Shown piece after piece: positions 15,562 to 24,561 of a stretch of DNA of 32,986 nt (its first letter is position 1; the number at the start of each line of letters is the position of its first letter). Position numbers and translations under genes: made by a program. The DNA is taken from the NCBI GenBank assembly GCA_020441385.1, contig JAGRMG010000042.1:1-32986 (forward strand), in the 5' to 3' direction. The stretch is from Paracoccaceae bacterium (GTDB lineage Bacteria > Pseudomonadota > Alphaproteobacteria > Rhodobacterales > Rhodobacteraceae). Under the pieces are notes generated by a model. That model was not told the origin of the DNA, made no database searches, and worked only from the letters and a program-made list of their open reading frames with translations.

Positions 15562-17892
15562 GTGGCGACCCGGTCACAGCAGGGGCCCTTTCCGGCTTTG
15601 AACCGATGGCGCAGGACGCGCCGGGCGCGCAATATGGGCACGCTGGGGCTGGTCCTGCTGGGTCCGGTGCTGGCGCTGGCCACCTTCCTGGTGCTGGGGC
15701 CGTTCGATCTGCACAGTTCGGCGCAGGTGCTGCGCATCATCCTGCTGGCCGATCTGGTCTATATCCTGGTGGTGGCCTCGCTGGTTCTGGGCCAGGTGGT
15801 GCGCCTGATCGCGGCGCGGCGGGCGCGTTCGGCGGGATCCCGCCTGCATCTGCGGCTGATGGGCGTGTTCACCCTGCTGGCGCTGGCCCCGGCGGTGATC
15901 GTGGCGGTATTTGCCGGGCTGACCGTCAATATCGGGCTCGAGGGCTGGTTCTCCGAACGGGTGCGCGAGGTGGTGGGCACATCGCTGGCCGCGGCCGAGG
16001 CCTATGAACGCGAACAGCGCGAGGATCTGGCCGAGGACGCCACCGCGCTGGCCCGGTTCCTCGACCGCAGCCGCGACGCCACCTTCTTCATGAACGACGC
16101 CGAATTGCGCCATGTGCTGGTGCAGGGCCAGGGCCAGATCCAGCGCGGCCTGCGCGAGGCCTATGTGGTCGACGGCACCGGCGAAATCCGCGCACGCGGC
16201 GAACGCTCGTACCTGTTCGACTTTGAACACCCCGACGCGGAACAGCTTGCGCGGGCGCGCGAAACCGGGCTGGAGGTCATCCAGGACTGGGACAACAACG
16301 AGTTCCGGGCGCTGGTGCGGCTGGACGGCTTTGTCGACCGCTTCCTCTATGTCAGCCGCGAGGTCGACGGCAAGATCCTGAACCTGCTGGATGACACCCA
16401 GCAGACGGTTCAGCTTTATCATCAACTCGAACGCGAACGCGGCCGGGTGCTGTTCGAGTTCGGGCTTCTCTACATCGGATTCGCGCTGATTCTGGTGCTG
16501 GCGGCGATCTGGCTGGGGCTCTGGTTCGCCGAACGCCTCTCGCGCCCGGTGGGGCGGCTGACCACGGCCGCCCAGCAGGTCGGGGCCGGCGACCTGGACG
16601 TGCAGATCAAGGAAGAGGAAGGCGACGACGAGATCGCGATGCTGGGGCGGTATTTCAACCGCATGACCCGGCAGCTGAAAGGCCAGCGCCAGTCGCTGCT
16701 GGACACCACGCAACAGATCGAACGCCGCCGGCGGCTGTTCGATTCGGTCCTGTCCTCGGTCACGTCGGGGGTTGTCGGGCTGGATGCCGACGGCTGCATC
16801 ACCTTCGTCAACCGCTCGGCCGAGAGGCTGCTGGGCTGGTCGGGCGATGAACAGTCGCTGGCGCTGGCCGTGGCGGTGCCCGAATTCGGGCCGCTGTTCG
16901 AAAGCCTGCGGGCGGGCGGCGGCGAGGTGGCGCAGGGCGAGGTCAAGGTGACGCGCCAGGGACGGCTGGAAAACCTGCTGGTGCGGGTCAGCACGAGGCG
17001 CGAGGCCGAGGGCAAGCTGGAAGGCTATGTCGTGGCCTTCGACGACGTGACCGATCTGGTCAGCGCGCAGCGCCTCGCGGCCTGGGCCGATGTCGCCCGC
17101 CGCATCGCCCACGAGATCAAGAACCCGCTGACCCCGATCCAGCTGAGCGCCGAGCGGATCAAGCGCAAATTCGCCCCCCAGGTGGGCGCGGACGCGGACA
17201 AGCTCGAGGCCATGACCGATGTCATCATCCGCCAGACCGGCGACTTGCGGCGCATCGTCGATGAATTCTCGCGATTCGCGCGCATGCCCGAACCCGACCG
17301 CAACCGCGAGGATCTGGTTCAACTGGTGTCGGGCGCCGTGCTGCTGCAACAGACCGGCCAGCCCGGGGTGAAGATCACGGCCGATCTGCCCGATGCGCCG
17401 CTGATCGCCGATGTCGATGCCACCATGCTGACGCAGGCGCTGACCAATCTCATCAAGAACGCCGGCGAAGCGATCGGGACGCTGAAGGAAAGGGGCGCGC
17501 CGGACGGGTTGTCGCCCGAAATCCGCGTGCATCTGTGGGCGACGCAGGATCATTGCACGATCACCGTTGCCGACAATGGCGTCGGTTTGCCCGAGGATCG
17601 CGCCCGGCTGTTCGAACCCTATGTGACCACCCGCGACGAGGGCACCGGCCTGGGCCTGCCCATCGTCAAGAAGATCATCGAGGAACATGGCGGCAGCCTC
17701 ACGCTCGAGGATGCCCCGGTCTTCGAGGGCCAAAGCCATTTCGGGGCCATGGCCGTGATCCGCCTTCCGATCGAGCCGCAGCCGGCCGGAACCGGCCGCG
17801 CGCCCGAGCGTGCCCCGAAAGACGCGGGCCAAAGCGATGCGGCCCCCGATCCGCAGGCGAAAACCAGTGCAGAGAAAGCAGGACAGACATGA
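15562..17892 (+). CDS. ntrY: Membrane sensor histidine kinase NtrY
   Basis: A 776-residue kinase. Three membrane helices lie near 26-47, 57-80 and 98-122, a periplasmic sensor region follows, and a fourth helix (296-320) leads into a HAMP linker and a PAS domain. The H-box [16 protein letters not shown] has His517, followed by the ATPase motifs NLIKNAGEA, DNGVGLPED and GTGLGLPIVKKII. NtrY senses an undefined nitrogen or redox signal and phosphorylates NtrX. The GTG at 15562 is the first usable start, with GAGG about ten bases upstream; an internal ATG at residue 25 would remove the basic head of helix 1. The 101-base gap after ntrC may hold a second promoter. The C-terminal 40 residues are low-complexity. 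Confidence 0.92.
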   Translation: MATRSQQGPFPALNRWRRTRRARNMGTLGLVLLGPVLALATFLVLGPFDLHSSAQVLRIILLADLVYILVVASLVLGQVVRLIAARRARSAGSRLHLRLMGVFTLLALAPAVIVAVFAGLTVNIGLEGWFSERVREVVGTSLAAAEAYEREQREDLAEDATALARFLDRSRDATFFMNDAELRHVLVQGQGQIQRGLREAYVVDGTGEIRARGERSYLFDFEHPDAEQLARARETGLEVIQDWDNNEFRALVRLDGFVDRFLYVSREVDGKILNLLDDTQQTVQLYHQLERERGRVLFEFGLLYIGFALILVLAAIWLGLWFAERLSRPVGRLTTAAQQVGAGDLDVQIKEEEGDDEIAMLGRYFNRMTRQLKGQRQSLLDTTQQIERRRRLFDSVLSSVTSGVVGLDADGCITFVNRSAERLLGWSGDEQSLALAVAVPEFGPLFESLRAGGGEVAQGEVKVTRQGRLENLLVRVSTRREAEGKLEGYVVAFDDVTDLVSAQRLAAWADVARRIAHEIKNPLTPIQLSAERIKRKFAPQVGADADKLEAMTDVIIRQTGDLRRIVDEFSRFARMPEPDRNREDLVQLVSGAVLLQQTGQPGVKITADLPDAPLIADVDATMLTQALTNLIKNAGEAIGTLKERGAPDGLSPEIRVHLWATQDHCTITVADNGVGLPEDRARLFEPYVTTRDEGTGLGLPIVKKIIEEHGGSLTLEDAPVFEGQSHFGAMAVIRLPIEPQPAGTGRAPERAPKDAGQSDAAPDPQAKTSAEKAGQT

Positions 17893-19301
17893 GTGACATT
17901 CTGATCGTTGACGACGAGCGCGACATCCGCGAACTGGTGTCGGACATTCTGGAAGACGAAGGCTATGCCACGAGGCTGGCCGGCAACTCCGATGACTGCA
18001 TGGCCGCGATCAATACCGAACCGCCGGCGCTGCTGATCCTGGACATCTGGCTGAAAGACAGCCGCATGGACGGGATCGACATCCTCAAGGCGGTCAAGCG
18101 CGACAACCCCGACGTGCCCGTGGTCATCATATCCGGCCACGGCAATATCGAGATCGCGGTGGCGGCAATCAAGCAGGGGGCCTACGACTTCATCGAGAAG
18201 CCGTTCAACATAGATCAGTTGCTGGTGGTGATCCGGCGGGCGATGGAAACGTCGCGGCTGCGGCGCGAAAACAACTCGCTGCGCCGCCGCGAGGTCACGA
18301 GTGCCGAGATGATCGGCGCGTCGGCGGCATTTCGCGCGCTGCTGAGCCAGCTCGGCAAGGTGACCAAGTCCAACGGGCGGGTGATGCTGACCGGGCCGGC
18401 CGGCGCCGGCAAGGAGATCGCGGCGCGCTATATCCACGCGCATTCGGGGCGCTCGGGCGCGCCGTTCGTGTCGGTCAACTGCGCCAGTATCGAACCCGAG
18501 CGCATGGAGGAGGTGCTGTTCGGCCGCGAAAGCCCCGAGCGCGGTGTCGAATCGGGCCTTCTGGAAGAGGCCCATGGCGGTGTGATCTATTTCGACGAGG
18601 TCGCCGACATGCCTTTAGGCACGCAGTCCAAGATCCTGCGGGTGCTGGTCGACCAGCAGTTCCAGCGCGTCGGCGGCACCGACAAGGTCCGGGTCGATCT
18701 GCGGGTGATTTCCAGCACGAACAAGGACCTGGAGGCCGAAATTCAGGCGGGTCGGTTCCGCCAGGAGCTGTTTCACCGCCTGAACGTGGTGCCGATTTCG
18801 GTTCCGTCGCTGGCCGAGCGGCGCGAGGACATTCCGCTTCTGGCCGAACATTTCATTGCCGCCTGCCATGCCGGCCAGGGCCTGCCGCTGCGCCCGCTGA
18901 GCGAGGAGGCGGTGGCGCTGATGCAGACGATGATCTGGCCCGGCAATGTGCGCCAGTTGAAGAACCTTGTCGAACGGGTGCTGATCCTGGGCGAGGGCAA
19001 TGGCCCGATCGAGGCGCGCGAACTGCCCAACGACGATGACAAGGTGGCCGAGGAGGGCCGGGTGGTGCTGTCGGGCGCGCTGGCCACCCTGCCGCTGCGC
19101 GAGGCGCGCGAGGCGTTCGAGCGCGAGTACCTGCTGACCCAGATCAACCGTTTCGGCGGCAACATCAGCCGCACCGCGTCCTTCGTCGGCATGGAGCGCA
19201 GCGCGCTGCATCGCAAGCTGAAATCGCTTGGCGTCGTCACTACCAGCAAGGCCGGCGCCCGCGTGGCGCATGTGGACGAGGTGACGGAGGCGGCCGAGTA
19301 G
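17889..19301 (+). CDS. ntrX: Response regulator NtrX (lacks GAFTGA)
   Basis: A 470-residue partner of NtrY. The receiver has acidic residues 9-10, Asp52 as phospho-acceptor and Lys104 in FIEKPF. The AAA+ domain has Walker A GPAGAGKE at 169-176 and an intact Walker B IYFDEVAD (233-240). After VLFG (209-212) the usual GAFTGA is replaced by RESPERGVESG, so direct sigma54 remodelling is unlikely. The C-terminus has the FIS-type helix-turn-helix (NISRTASFVGMERSALHRKL). It starts in an ATGA overlap with ntrY. NtrX is known in other alphaproteobacteria to act on nitrogen, respiration and envelope genes. Confidence 0.93.
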   Translation: MSDILIVDDERDIRELVSDILEDEGYATRLAGNSDDCMAAINTEPPALLILDIWLKDSRMDGIDILKAVKRDNPDVPVVIISGHGNIEIAVAAIKQGAYDFIEKPFNIDQLLVVIRRAMETSRLRRENNSLRRREVTSAEMIGASAAFRALLSQLGKVTKSNGRVMLTGPAGAGKEIAARYIHAHSGRSGAPFVSVNCASIEPERMEEVLFGRESPERGVESGLLEEAHGGVIYFDEVADMPLGTQSKILRVLVDQQFQRVGGTDKVRVDLRVISSTNKDLEAEIQAGRFRQELFHRLNVVPISVPSLAERREDIPLLAEHFIAACHAGQGLPLRPLSEEAVALMQTMIWPGNVRQLKNLVERVLILGEGNGPIEARELPNDDDKVAEEGRVVLSGALATLPLREAREAFEREYLLTQINRFGGNISRTASFVGMERSALHRKLKSLGVVTTSKAGARVAHVDEVTEAAE

Positions 19302-19310
19302 GCGCCGCCC

Positions 19311-19793
19311 TCAGCCCTTCGGCGCCGCCGGGTTCACGATCTGCCAGCCGCCGCCGTCATAGCGGATCACGCAGGTTTTCGGCGTCAGTTCGGGCAGGAC
19401 GGTCGTCTGCCGGGCCGGCACGGCGGCGCGGACGGCCCCAGGGCAGGGGGGCAGCGAAACCGGCCTGTAGCCGCGCCGGGCCATGCACATGTCCGTCACC
19501 CTTGCGCGCAGATCGCGGTTCACATCCACGGTGTATAGCTCGCCGCCGGCCCAGTAGCCCGGCCGCACCCAGCAATTGCCGGAACCGTCGCAGACCCGGT
19601 TGCCCGGGAAATAGATCGGCGGCCGCTGGCGCACCTGATTGGCCACCGGCGCGTCGCGCAGCGCCTGCACCTCGCATTCGGTGCTGTCGGCCTGCATCCG
19701 GCTGACCGAAACCCCCGGCCGGTGATAGAGGGTCAGCGGCCCGCAGCCGGCAAGAGCCAGCGCCAGAACCATCATGCGGGATGCGTGCTTCAT
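19311..19793 (-). CDS. Lipoprotein of unknown function
   Basis: A 160-residue protein with a lipoprotein signal peptide: a basic start, hydrophobic stretch and lipobox LALAGC with the lipidated Cys17. The mature part has six further cysteines (about residues 40, 68, 74, 103, 117 and 147), an aromatic, Gly-rich middle (NCWVRPGYWAGGELY) and a Pro-rich end. No family was recognised. It lies on the minus strand between ntrX and trkA, breaking an otherwise co-directional run; its stop is nine bases from the ntrX stop. The ATG at 19793 was chosen because it starts the signal peptide; its ribosome site is weak. Confidence 0.8.
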   Translation of the reverse strand: MKHASRMMVLALALAGCGPLTLYHRPGVSVSRMQADSTECEVQALRDAPVANQVRQRPPIYFPGNRVCDGSGNCWVRPGYWAGGELYTVDVNRDLRARVTDMCMARRGYRPVSLPPCPGAVRAAVPARQTTVLPELTPKTCVIRYDGGGWQIVNPAAPKG

Positions 19794-19802
19794 GGTGCCA
19801 TG

Positions 19803-19829
19803 TTGCCGCAGCCGCACGGCGGTTACAAT
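19803..19829 (+). promoter_or_regulatory. trkA: Candidate promoter of trkA
   Basis: TACAAT at 19824-19829 is a near-perfect -10 hexamer in an AT-rich island (GGTTACAATTGAATTGACC) 60 bases before the trkA ATG. A TTGCCG at 19803-19808 could be the -35, but the 15-bp spacing is short. The same island could also serve the leftward lipoprotein gene. Confidence 0.4.
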
Positions 19830-19888
19830 TGAATTGACCGGCCATGGGGGTTCTGTCATGCAAACCCGGCACAAGGGGACCGAACGGC

Positions 19889-21262
19889 ATGAAGGTCATC
19901 ATCTGCGGTGCGGGTCAGGTCGGCTGGCAGATCGCCCGGCACCTCTCGGGCGAGAAGAACGATGTCACCATCGTTGACAACGATCCCGATCTGGTCCGGC
20001 GGGCCACCGATACGCTGGATGTCCAGGGGGTTGCGGGCTTTGCCAGCTACCCCGACGTGCTGGAGCGGGCCGGCGCGAGCGATGCCGACATGGTGATCGC
20101 CGCCACCCATTCCGACGAGGTCAACATGGTGACCTGCCAGGTGGCGCATTCGGTGTTTTCGGTGAACCGCAAGATCGCCCGGCTGCGGGCGCAATCCTAT
20201 CTGCGCGCGATCTATTCCGATCTTTACCGCCGCGACCACCTGCCGATCGACGTGGTGATCAGCCCCGAACGCGAGGTCGCCGCCGCCGCGCTGCACCGGC
20301 TGTCGGCGCCATCGACCTTCGACACCGAAACCTTCATGAACGGGCAGGCGCAGCTGCTGGGCATTTCGGTTGACGAGGAATGCCCGATCACCAACACCCC
20401 GCTGCGCCAGCTGACCGACCTGTTTTCCACCTTGCGTTCGATCGTGGTGGCGGTGCGGCGCGAGGGCACCCTGTTTGCCCCCGATCCGGGCGATCAGCTG
20501 TTCGTCGGCGACGACTGCTATGTGTTCTGCCATATAGAGGACGTGAGCAGAACGCTGGAAATATTTGGAAAAAAACAGAAAAAACAGGATCGGGTCGTGA
20601 TCGTGGGCGCCGGAAACGTCGGCCTTGAAGTGGCCCAGACCCTGGAGGCCGGCAAGCGCATCCGTGCCAAGGTGGTCGAACGCGACCGGGCCCGTGCCGA
20701 ACGCGCCGCCGAGGCGCTGGAACGGACCATCGTGCTGAACGGCGACGGGCTGGATGCGGCGCTTCTGAACGAGGCCGGGGTGGCGCGCGCCGATGCCGTG
20801 CTTGCCGTCACCGACGACGACAAGACCAACATGCTGGCGGCCGTGCGCGCCAAGGCCGAGGGCTGCCCGCTGGCCATCGCGCTGATCAACGACCCGACCC
20901 TGGTGCCGCTGGCCGGGCCGCTGGGGATCGACGCCTACATCAACCCGCGCGCCACCACGGTCAGTTCGATCCTGCGCCACATCCGCCACGGCCGGGTGCG
21001 CCAGGTCTATTCCATCGGCGATGCCGAAGCCGAGGTGATCGAGGCCGAGGTGCTGTCGACCTCGCCCATGGCGGGGCAGCAGCTGCGCGATATCGACTTT
21101 CCCGAAGGCGTGCTCGTGGGCGCGGTGCGAAAGGGCAAAGAAGTGGTGCGCCCGGTCGGAAAGCTGCGGATCGAGGAAGGCGACGTGGTGGCGATCTTTG
21201 CCATGGCCGACGATGTGCGCGAGGTCGAGCGGCTGATGCAGGTCTCGATCGACTATTTCTGA
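19889..21262 (+). CDS. trkA: Trk potassium uptake regulatory subunit TrkA
   Basis: A 457-residue peripheral membrane protein of normal length. It is a tandem duplication: each half has a nucleotide-binding RCK_N domain (VIICGAGQVGWQIA at 3-16 and VVIVGAGNVGLEVA at about 236-249) and an RCK_C domain. It gates the TrkH potassium channel in response to nucleotides. The ATG at 19889 follows AAGGGGACC; an in-frame ATG at 19844 gives a head not seen in the family. Between the halves, residues 227-233 (GKKQKKQ) are encoded by an A7 and an A6 run, unusual for this GC-rich sequence. trkH begins two bases after its stop. Confidence 0.95.
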   Translation: MKVIICGAGQVGWQIARHLSGEKNDVTIVDNDPDLVRRATDTLDVQGVAGFASYPDVLERAGASDADMVIAATHSDEVNMVTCQVAHSVFSVNRKIARLRAQSYLRAIYSDLYRRDHLPIDVVISPEREVAAAALHRLSAPSTFDTETFMNGQAQLLGISVDEECPITNTPLRQLTDLFSTLRSIVVAVRREGTLFAPDPGDQLFVGDDCYVFCHIEDVSRTLEIFGKKQKKQDRVVIVGAGNVGLEVAQTLEAGKRIRAKVVERDRARAERAAEALERTIVLNGDGLDAALLNEAGVARADAVLAVTDDDKTNMLAAVRAKAEGCPLAIALINDPTLVPLAGPLGIDAYINPRATTVSSILRHIRHGRVRQVYSIGDAEAEVIEAEVLSTSPMAGQQLRDIDFPEGVLVGAVRKGKEVVRPVGKLRIEEGDVVAIFAMADDVREVERLMQVSIDYF

Positions 21263-21264
21263 GC

Positions 21265-22797
21265 ATGCCTGGGCGAACCAAACCCGGGGCGCTGGCGCGC
21301 CTGCCGCTCTTCCTGCTGATCTGGGGCGTTGCATCGCTGTCCATGTGGGTGCCCGCCAGCCATGCGCTGATCCGCGATCAGCACGCGGTGTCGCGGTCGT
21401 TCTTCTACTCGGGGCTTCTGGGCGTCGTCTGCGTGGTTCTGATCGCGCTGGCGCGCAGCGGGCGCCCGGCCCGCCACGGCGCGTTGGGCCAGCTTCTGGC
21501 GCTGCTGGCGACATTCGCGGTCCTGCCGGTGTTCCTGGCGGTTCCGCTGCATGATGCGGTGCAGAATACCCGGTTTCTCAACGCCTATTTCGACATGGTC
21601 AGCGCCATCACCACCACCGGCGCCGATCTGTTCCACGATCCCTCGCGGCTGGATGCGTCGGTTCATCTGTGGCGCGCGCAAGTCGGCTGGATGGGCGGCC
21701 TGGTGATGTGGATCGCGGCCTCGGCCATCCTGGCGCCGCTGTCGCTGGGCGGGTTCGAGGTGACGGCAAGCGGCCAGCCTGGCCGCGCCGCCGCGCCGGC
21801 GCAGGCATCGCCCGCCGACCCGCGCCGGCGGCTGGTGCGCGTCACCATGGCGCTGGTGCCGGTCTATTGCGGGCTGACGGTCGCGGTCTGGGTGCTGCTG
21901 CTGATCGCGGGAGAACGGTCGCTGACGGCCCTGGCGCACGCGATGTCGGTGATGGCGACCTCGGGCATCTCACCGGTCGGCGGGCTCGAGGGCGGCCGCG
22001 CCGGGATGACCGGCGAGATGATCCTGTTCCTGTTCATGCTATTCGCCTTGTCGCGGCTGACGTTTTCCGGCGACACGGCCGCCGGCGGACGGCACGGACG
22101 GCTGACCCGCGACCCCGAATTCCTGCTTGGTCTGACCATCGTTCTGGGGCTGACGGCGCTGCTGTTCCTGCGTCACTGGCTGGCGGCTTTCGAGGTGCGC
22201 GCCACCGAAGAGGGCGCGCAGGCGCTGCGGGCGCTGTGGGGGGCGATGTTCACGGTGATGTCGTTCCTGACCACCACCGGCTTTGAAAGCGCCGACTGGA
22301 ACCAGGCGCAGCACTGGTCGGGCCTTAGAACCTCGGGGCTGATCCTGATGGGGCTGGCGCTGATCGGGGGCGGCGTGGCGACGACGGCGGGCGGGGTCAA
22401 GCTGCTGCGGGTCTATGCGCTCTATCTGAACGGGCTGCGCGAGCTCGAGCGGCTGGTGCATCCCTCATCGGTCGATGGCGGCAGGGCGCGCAGCCGGCGC
22501 ATCCGGCGCGACGGCGCCTTCGTCGCCTGGGTGTTCTTCATGCTGTTCGCCCTCTCGGTGACGCTGGTCACGATGACGCTGGCCGCGTTCGGCTCCAGCT
22601 TCGAGCAAGCCCTGGTGCTGAGCATCGCCGCCCTGTCCACCACCGGGCCGCTGATCGAGGTGGCGGTGGAAACCCCGATCCGGCTGGCCGAACTCAGCGC
22701 GCCGGCCAAGGCGGTGCTGTGCGGTGCGATGGTTCTGGGGCGGCTGGAAACGCTGGCGATCATCGCGCTGTTCACGCCCGATCTGTGGCGCAACTGA
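21265..22797 (+). CDS. trkH: TrkH family potassium uptake protein
   Basis: A 510-residue inner-membrane channel. It holds the four pore repeats typical of TrkH/KtrB; the filter-like segments AITTTGAD (about residue 112), MATSGISPVGG, FLTTTGFESADW and ALSTTGP are visible, each after a short pore helix. Many hydrophobic helices alternate with them. It forms the potassium-conducting part of the complex controlled by TrkA, encoded just upstream with a two-base gap, which implies coupled translation. In Rhodobacterales these genes commonly follow ntrYX and precede hfq. Confidence 0.93.
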   Translation: MPGRTKPGALARLPLFLLIWGVASLSMWVPASHALIRDQHAVSRSFFYSGLLGVVCVVLIALARSGRPARHGALGQLLALLATFAVLPVFLAVPLHDAVQNTRFLNAYFDMVSAITTTGADLFHDPSRLDASVHLWRAQVGWMGGLVMWIAASAILAPLSLGGFEVTASGQPGRAAAPAQASPADPRRRLVRVTMALVPVYCGLTVAVWVLLLIAGERSLTALAHAMSVMATSGISPVGGLEGGRAGMTGEMILFLFMLFALSRLTFSGDTAAGGRHGRLTRDPEFLLGLTIVLGLTALLFLRHWLAAFEVRATEEGAQALRALWGAMFTVMSFLTTTGFESADWNQAQHWSGLRTSGLILMGLALIGGGVATTAGGVKLLRVYALYLNGLRELERLVHPSSVDGGRARSRRIRRDGAFVAWVFFMLFALSVTLVTMTLAAFGSSFEQALVLSIAALSTTGPLIEVAVETPIRLAELSAPAKAVLCGAMVLGRLETLAIIALFTPDLWRN

Positions 22798-22932
22798 TCG
22801 CGGCGCGCGCCACGCGCGCCCTTGCAGTGCATTTTTCTGGTGGAATATCCCGGCGCGCCGCGACATACTCACCCCGAGGGGGCGGGCCGCCTTGCGGCGC
22901 GTGGCAAGAATAAAGGGCGAGATTTCAGAATT

Positions 22933-23172
22933 ATGGCTTCGGACAGACAGAATCTTCAGGACGCGTTCCTGAACCATGTGAGAAAGACCAAGGTTCCGGT
23001 CACGATCTTCCTGATAAACGGCGTGAAATTGCAGGGCGTGATCACCTGGTTCGACAATTTCTGCGTCTTGCTGCGCCGGGACGGTCAGTCGCAACTGGTC
23101 TACAAGCATGCGATCTCGACCATCATGCCGTCGCAGCCGATCAGTCTTTACGAGGGCGAAGACAACGCTTGA
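22933..23172 (+). CDS. hfq: RNA chaperone Hfq
   Basis: A 79-residue Sm-like protein. The Sm1 motif ([22 protein letters not shown]) and the Sm2 motif with YKHAIST are complete, and the length is typical of alphaproteobacterial Hfq, without the long C-terminal tail of enterobacteria. The hexamer pairs small RNAs with mRNAs. The ATG at 22933 gives the standard N-terminus ([14 protein letters not shown]). The only purine-rich ribosome site (AAAGGG) is about 15 bases away, farther than usual. Its stop shares a base with the hflX start (TGATG). Confidence 0.97.
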
Positions 23173-24449
23173 TGGAGCATGACCGGGTTCGCACCCGCGC
23201 ATGGGTGCTGCACCCCGAACTGAAATCCGATTCCCGCCGCCGCGATCCCGGTCCGGCGCTCGATGAGGCCATGGCGCTGGCCGAGGCGCTGCCGGGCCTG
23301 GATGTGATCGGCGGCGAGATCGTCCGCCTCGGCAAGGCCCATCCCGGATTGCTGTTCGGCACCGGCAAGATCGACGAACTGACCGAGCGGCTGGCGGCAA
23401 ACGAGATCGACCTGGTGCTGATCGACGGACCGGTGACGCCGGTCCAGCAGCGCAACATGGAACGGGCCTGGAAGGTCAAGATACTCGACCGCACCGGGCT
23501 GATCCTCGAGATATTCAGCGACCGCGCCGCCACGCGCGAGGGCGTGTTGCAGGTCGAGATGGCGGCGCTGTCCTATCAGCGCACGCGCCTGGTGCGGGCC
23601 TGGACCCACCTGGAACGCCAGCGCGGCGGGCTGGGGTTCGTGGGCGGCCCCGGCGAAACCCAGATCGAGGCCGACAGGCGCGCCATCGACGACCAGCTGG
23701 TGCGGCTGAAGCGGCAACTGGAGAAGGTGGTGAAGACGCGCGAACTGCACCGCGCGGCGCGGGCCAAGGTGCCCTATCCGATCGTCGCGCTGGTGGGATA
23801 CACGAACGCGGGCAAGTCCACCCTGTTCAACCGCCTGACCGGTGCCGAGGTGATGGTCCGGGACATGCTGTTCGCGACGCTGGATCCGACCATGCGGCGC
23901 GTGGTTCTGCCCGACGGGCCCGAGGTGATCCTGTCCGATACCGTGGGCTTCATCAGCGACCTTCCGACCGAACTGGTCGCCGCCTTCCGCGCCACGCTCG
24001 AAGAGGTGCTGGCGGCCGATCTGATCGTGCATGTGCGCGATATCAGCCACCCCGAGACCGAGGCGCAGGCCGAGGATGTGGAGGCCGTACTTGCCTCGCT
24101 TGGCGTCGGCGAGGACAGCGCGCGCATCGAGGTCTGGAACAAGCTGGACAGGCTGGGCGCCGAGGCGCGCGCTGCGACCCTGGCGCGGGCCGGGCGCGAC
24201 GGCGGCGTTTTCGCGATTTCCGCCGTTACGGGCGAGGGGCTGGATGCGTTGCTGCGCGGCGTCGCCAACGCCTTGCAGGACGCGCGCCACGAGACATGCC
24301 TGCACCTGCGCTTTGACGAGGGCCGCCGCCGCGCCTGGCTTTACGAACAGGATCTGGTGCGCGAAGAGACGCAGACCGAGACCGGGTTCGACATCACGGT
24401 GCAGTGGAGCGCGCGGCAGGAAGAACGGTTCGCGGCCTTGCGGGAATAG
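23172..24449 (+). CDS. hflX: GTPase HflX
   Basis: A 425-residue ribosome-associated GTPase that rescues stalled or heat-damaged ribosomes by splitting 70S. The N-terminal HflX domain includes GTGKIDEL and IDGPVTPVQQRNME, then a coiled-coil with ERQRGGLGFVGGPGETQIE, and the G domain with G1 GYTNAGKS (209-216), DTVGFISDLP (G3) and NKLD (G4). hfq-hflX is a conserved gene pair. The ATG at 23172 overlaps the hfq TGA; the TTG one codon upstream is less likely. Last gene of the rightward run, convergent with mmsA. The 112 bases between contain several GC-rich inverted repeats but no T-run. Confidence 0.96.
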   Translation: MEHDRVRTRAWVLHPELKSDSRRRDPGPALDEAMALAEALPGLDVIGGEIVRLGKAHPGLLFGTGKIDELTERLAANEIDLVLIDGPVTPVQQRNMERAWKVKILDRTGLILEIFSDRAATREGVLQVEMAALSYQRTRLVRAWTHLERQRGGLGFVGGPGETQIEADRRAIDDQLVRLKRQLEKVVKTRELHRAARAKVPYPIVALVGYTNAGKSTLFNRLTGAEVMVRDMLFATLDPTMRRVVLPDGPEVILSDTVGFISDLPTELVAAFRATLEEVLAADLIVHVRDISHPETEAQAEDVEAVLASLGVGEDSARIEVWNKLDRLGAEARAATLARAGRDGGVFAISAVTGEGLDALLRGVANALQDARHETCLHLRFDEGRRRAWLYEQDLVREETQTETGFDITVQWSARQEERFAALRE

Positions 24450-24561
24450 GGCGGTGCCGGCCGGCGCCCGCACCTATGCCGGCGCCTTGGCGCAAGACGG
24501 CATGCGAACCGGCGACCGGCGCAACCCGCCGGGGCCGGTCCTGACCGATGGGGTCGCCGTC

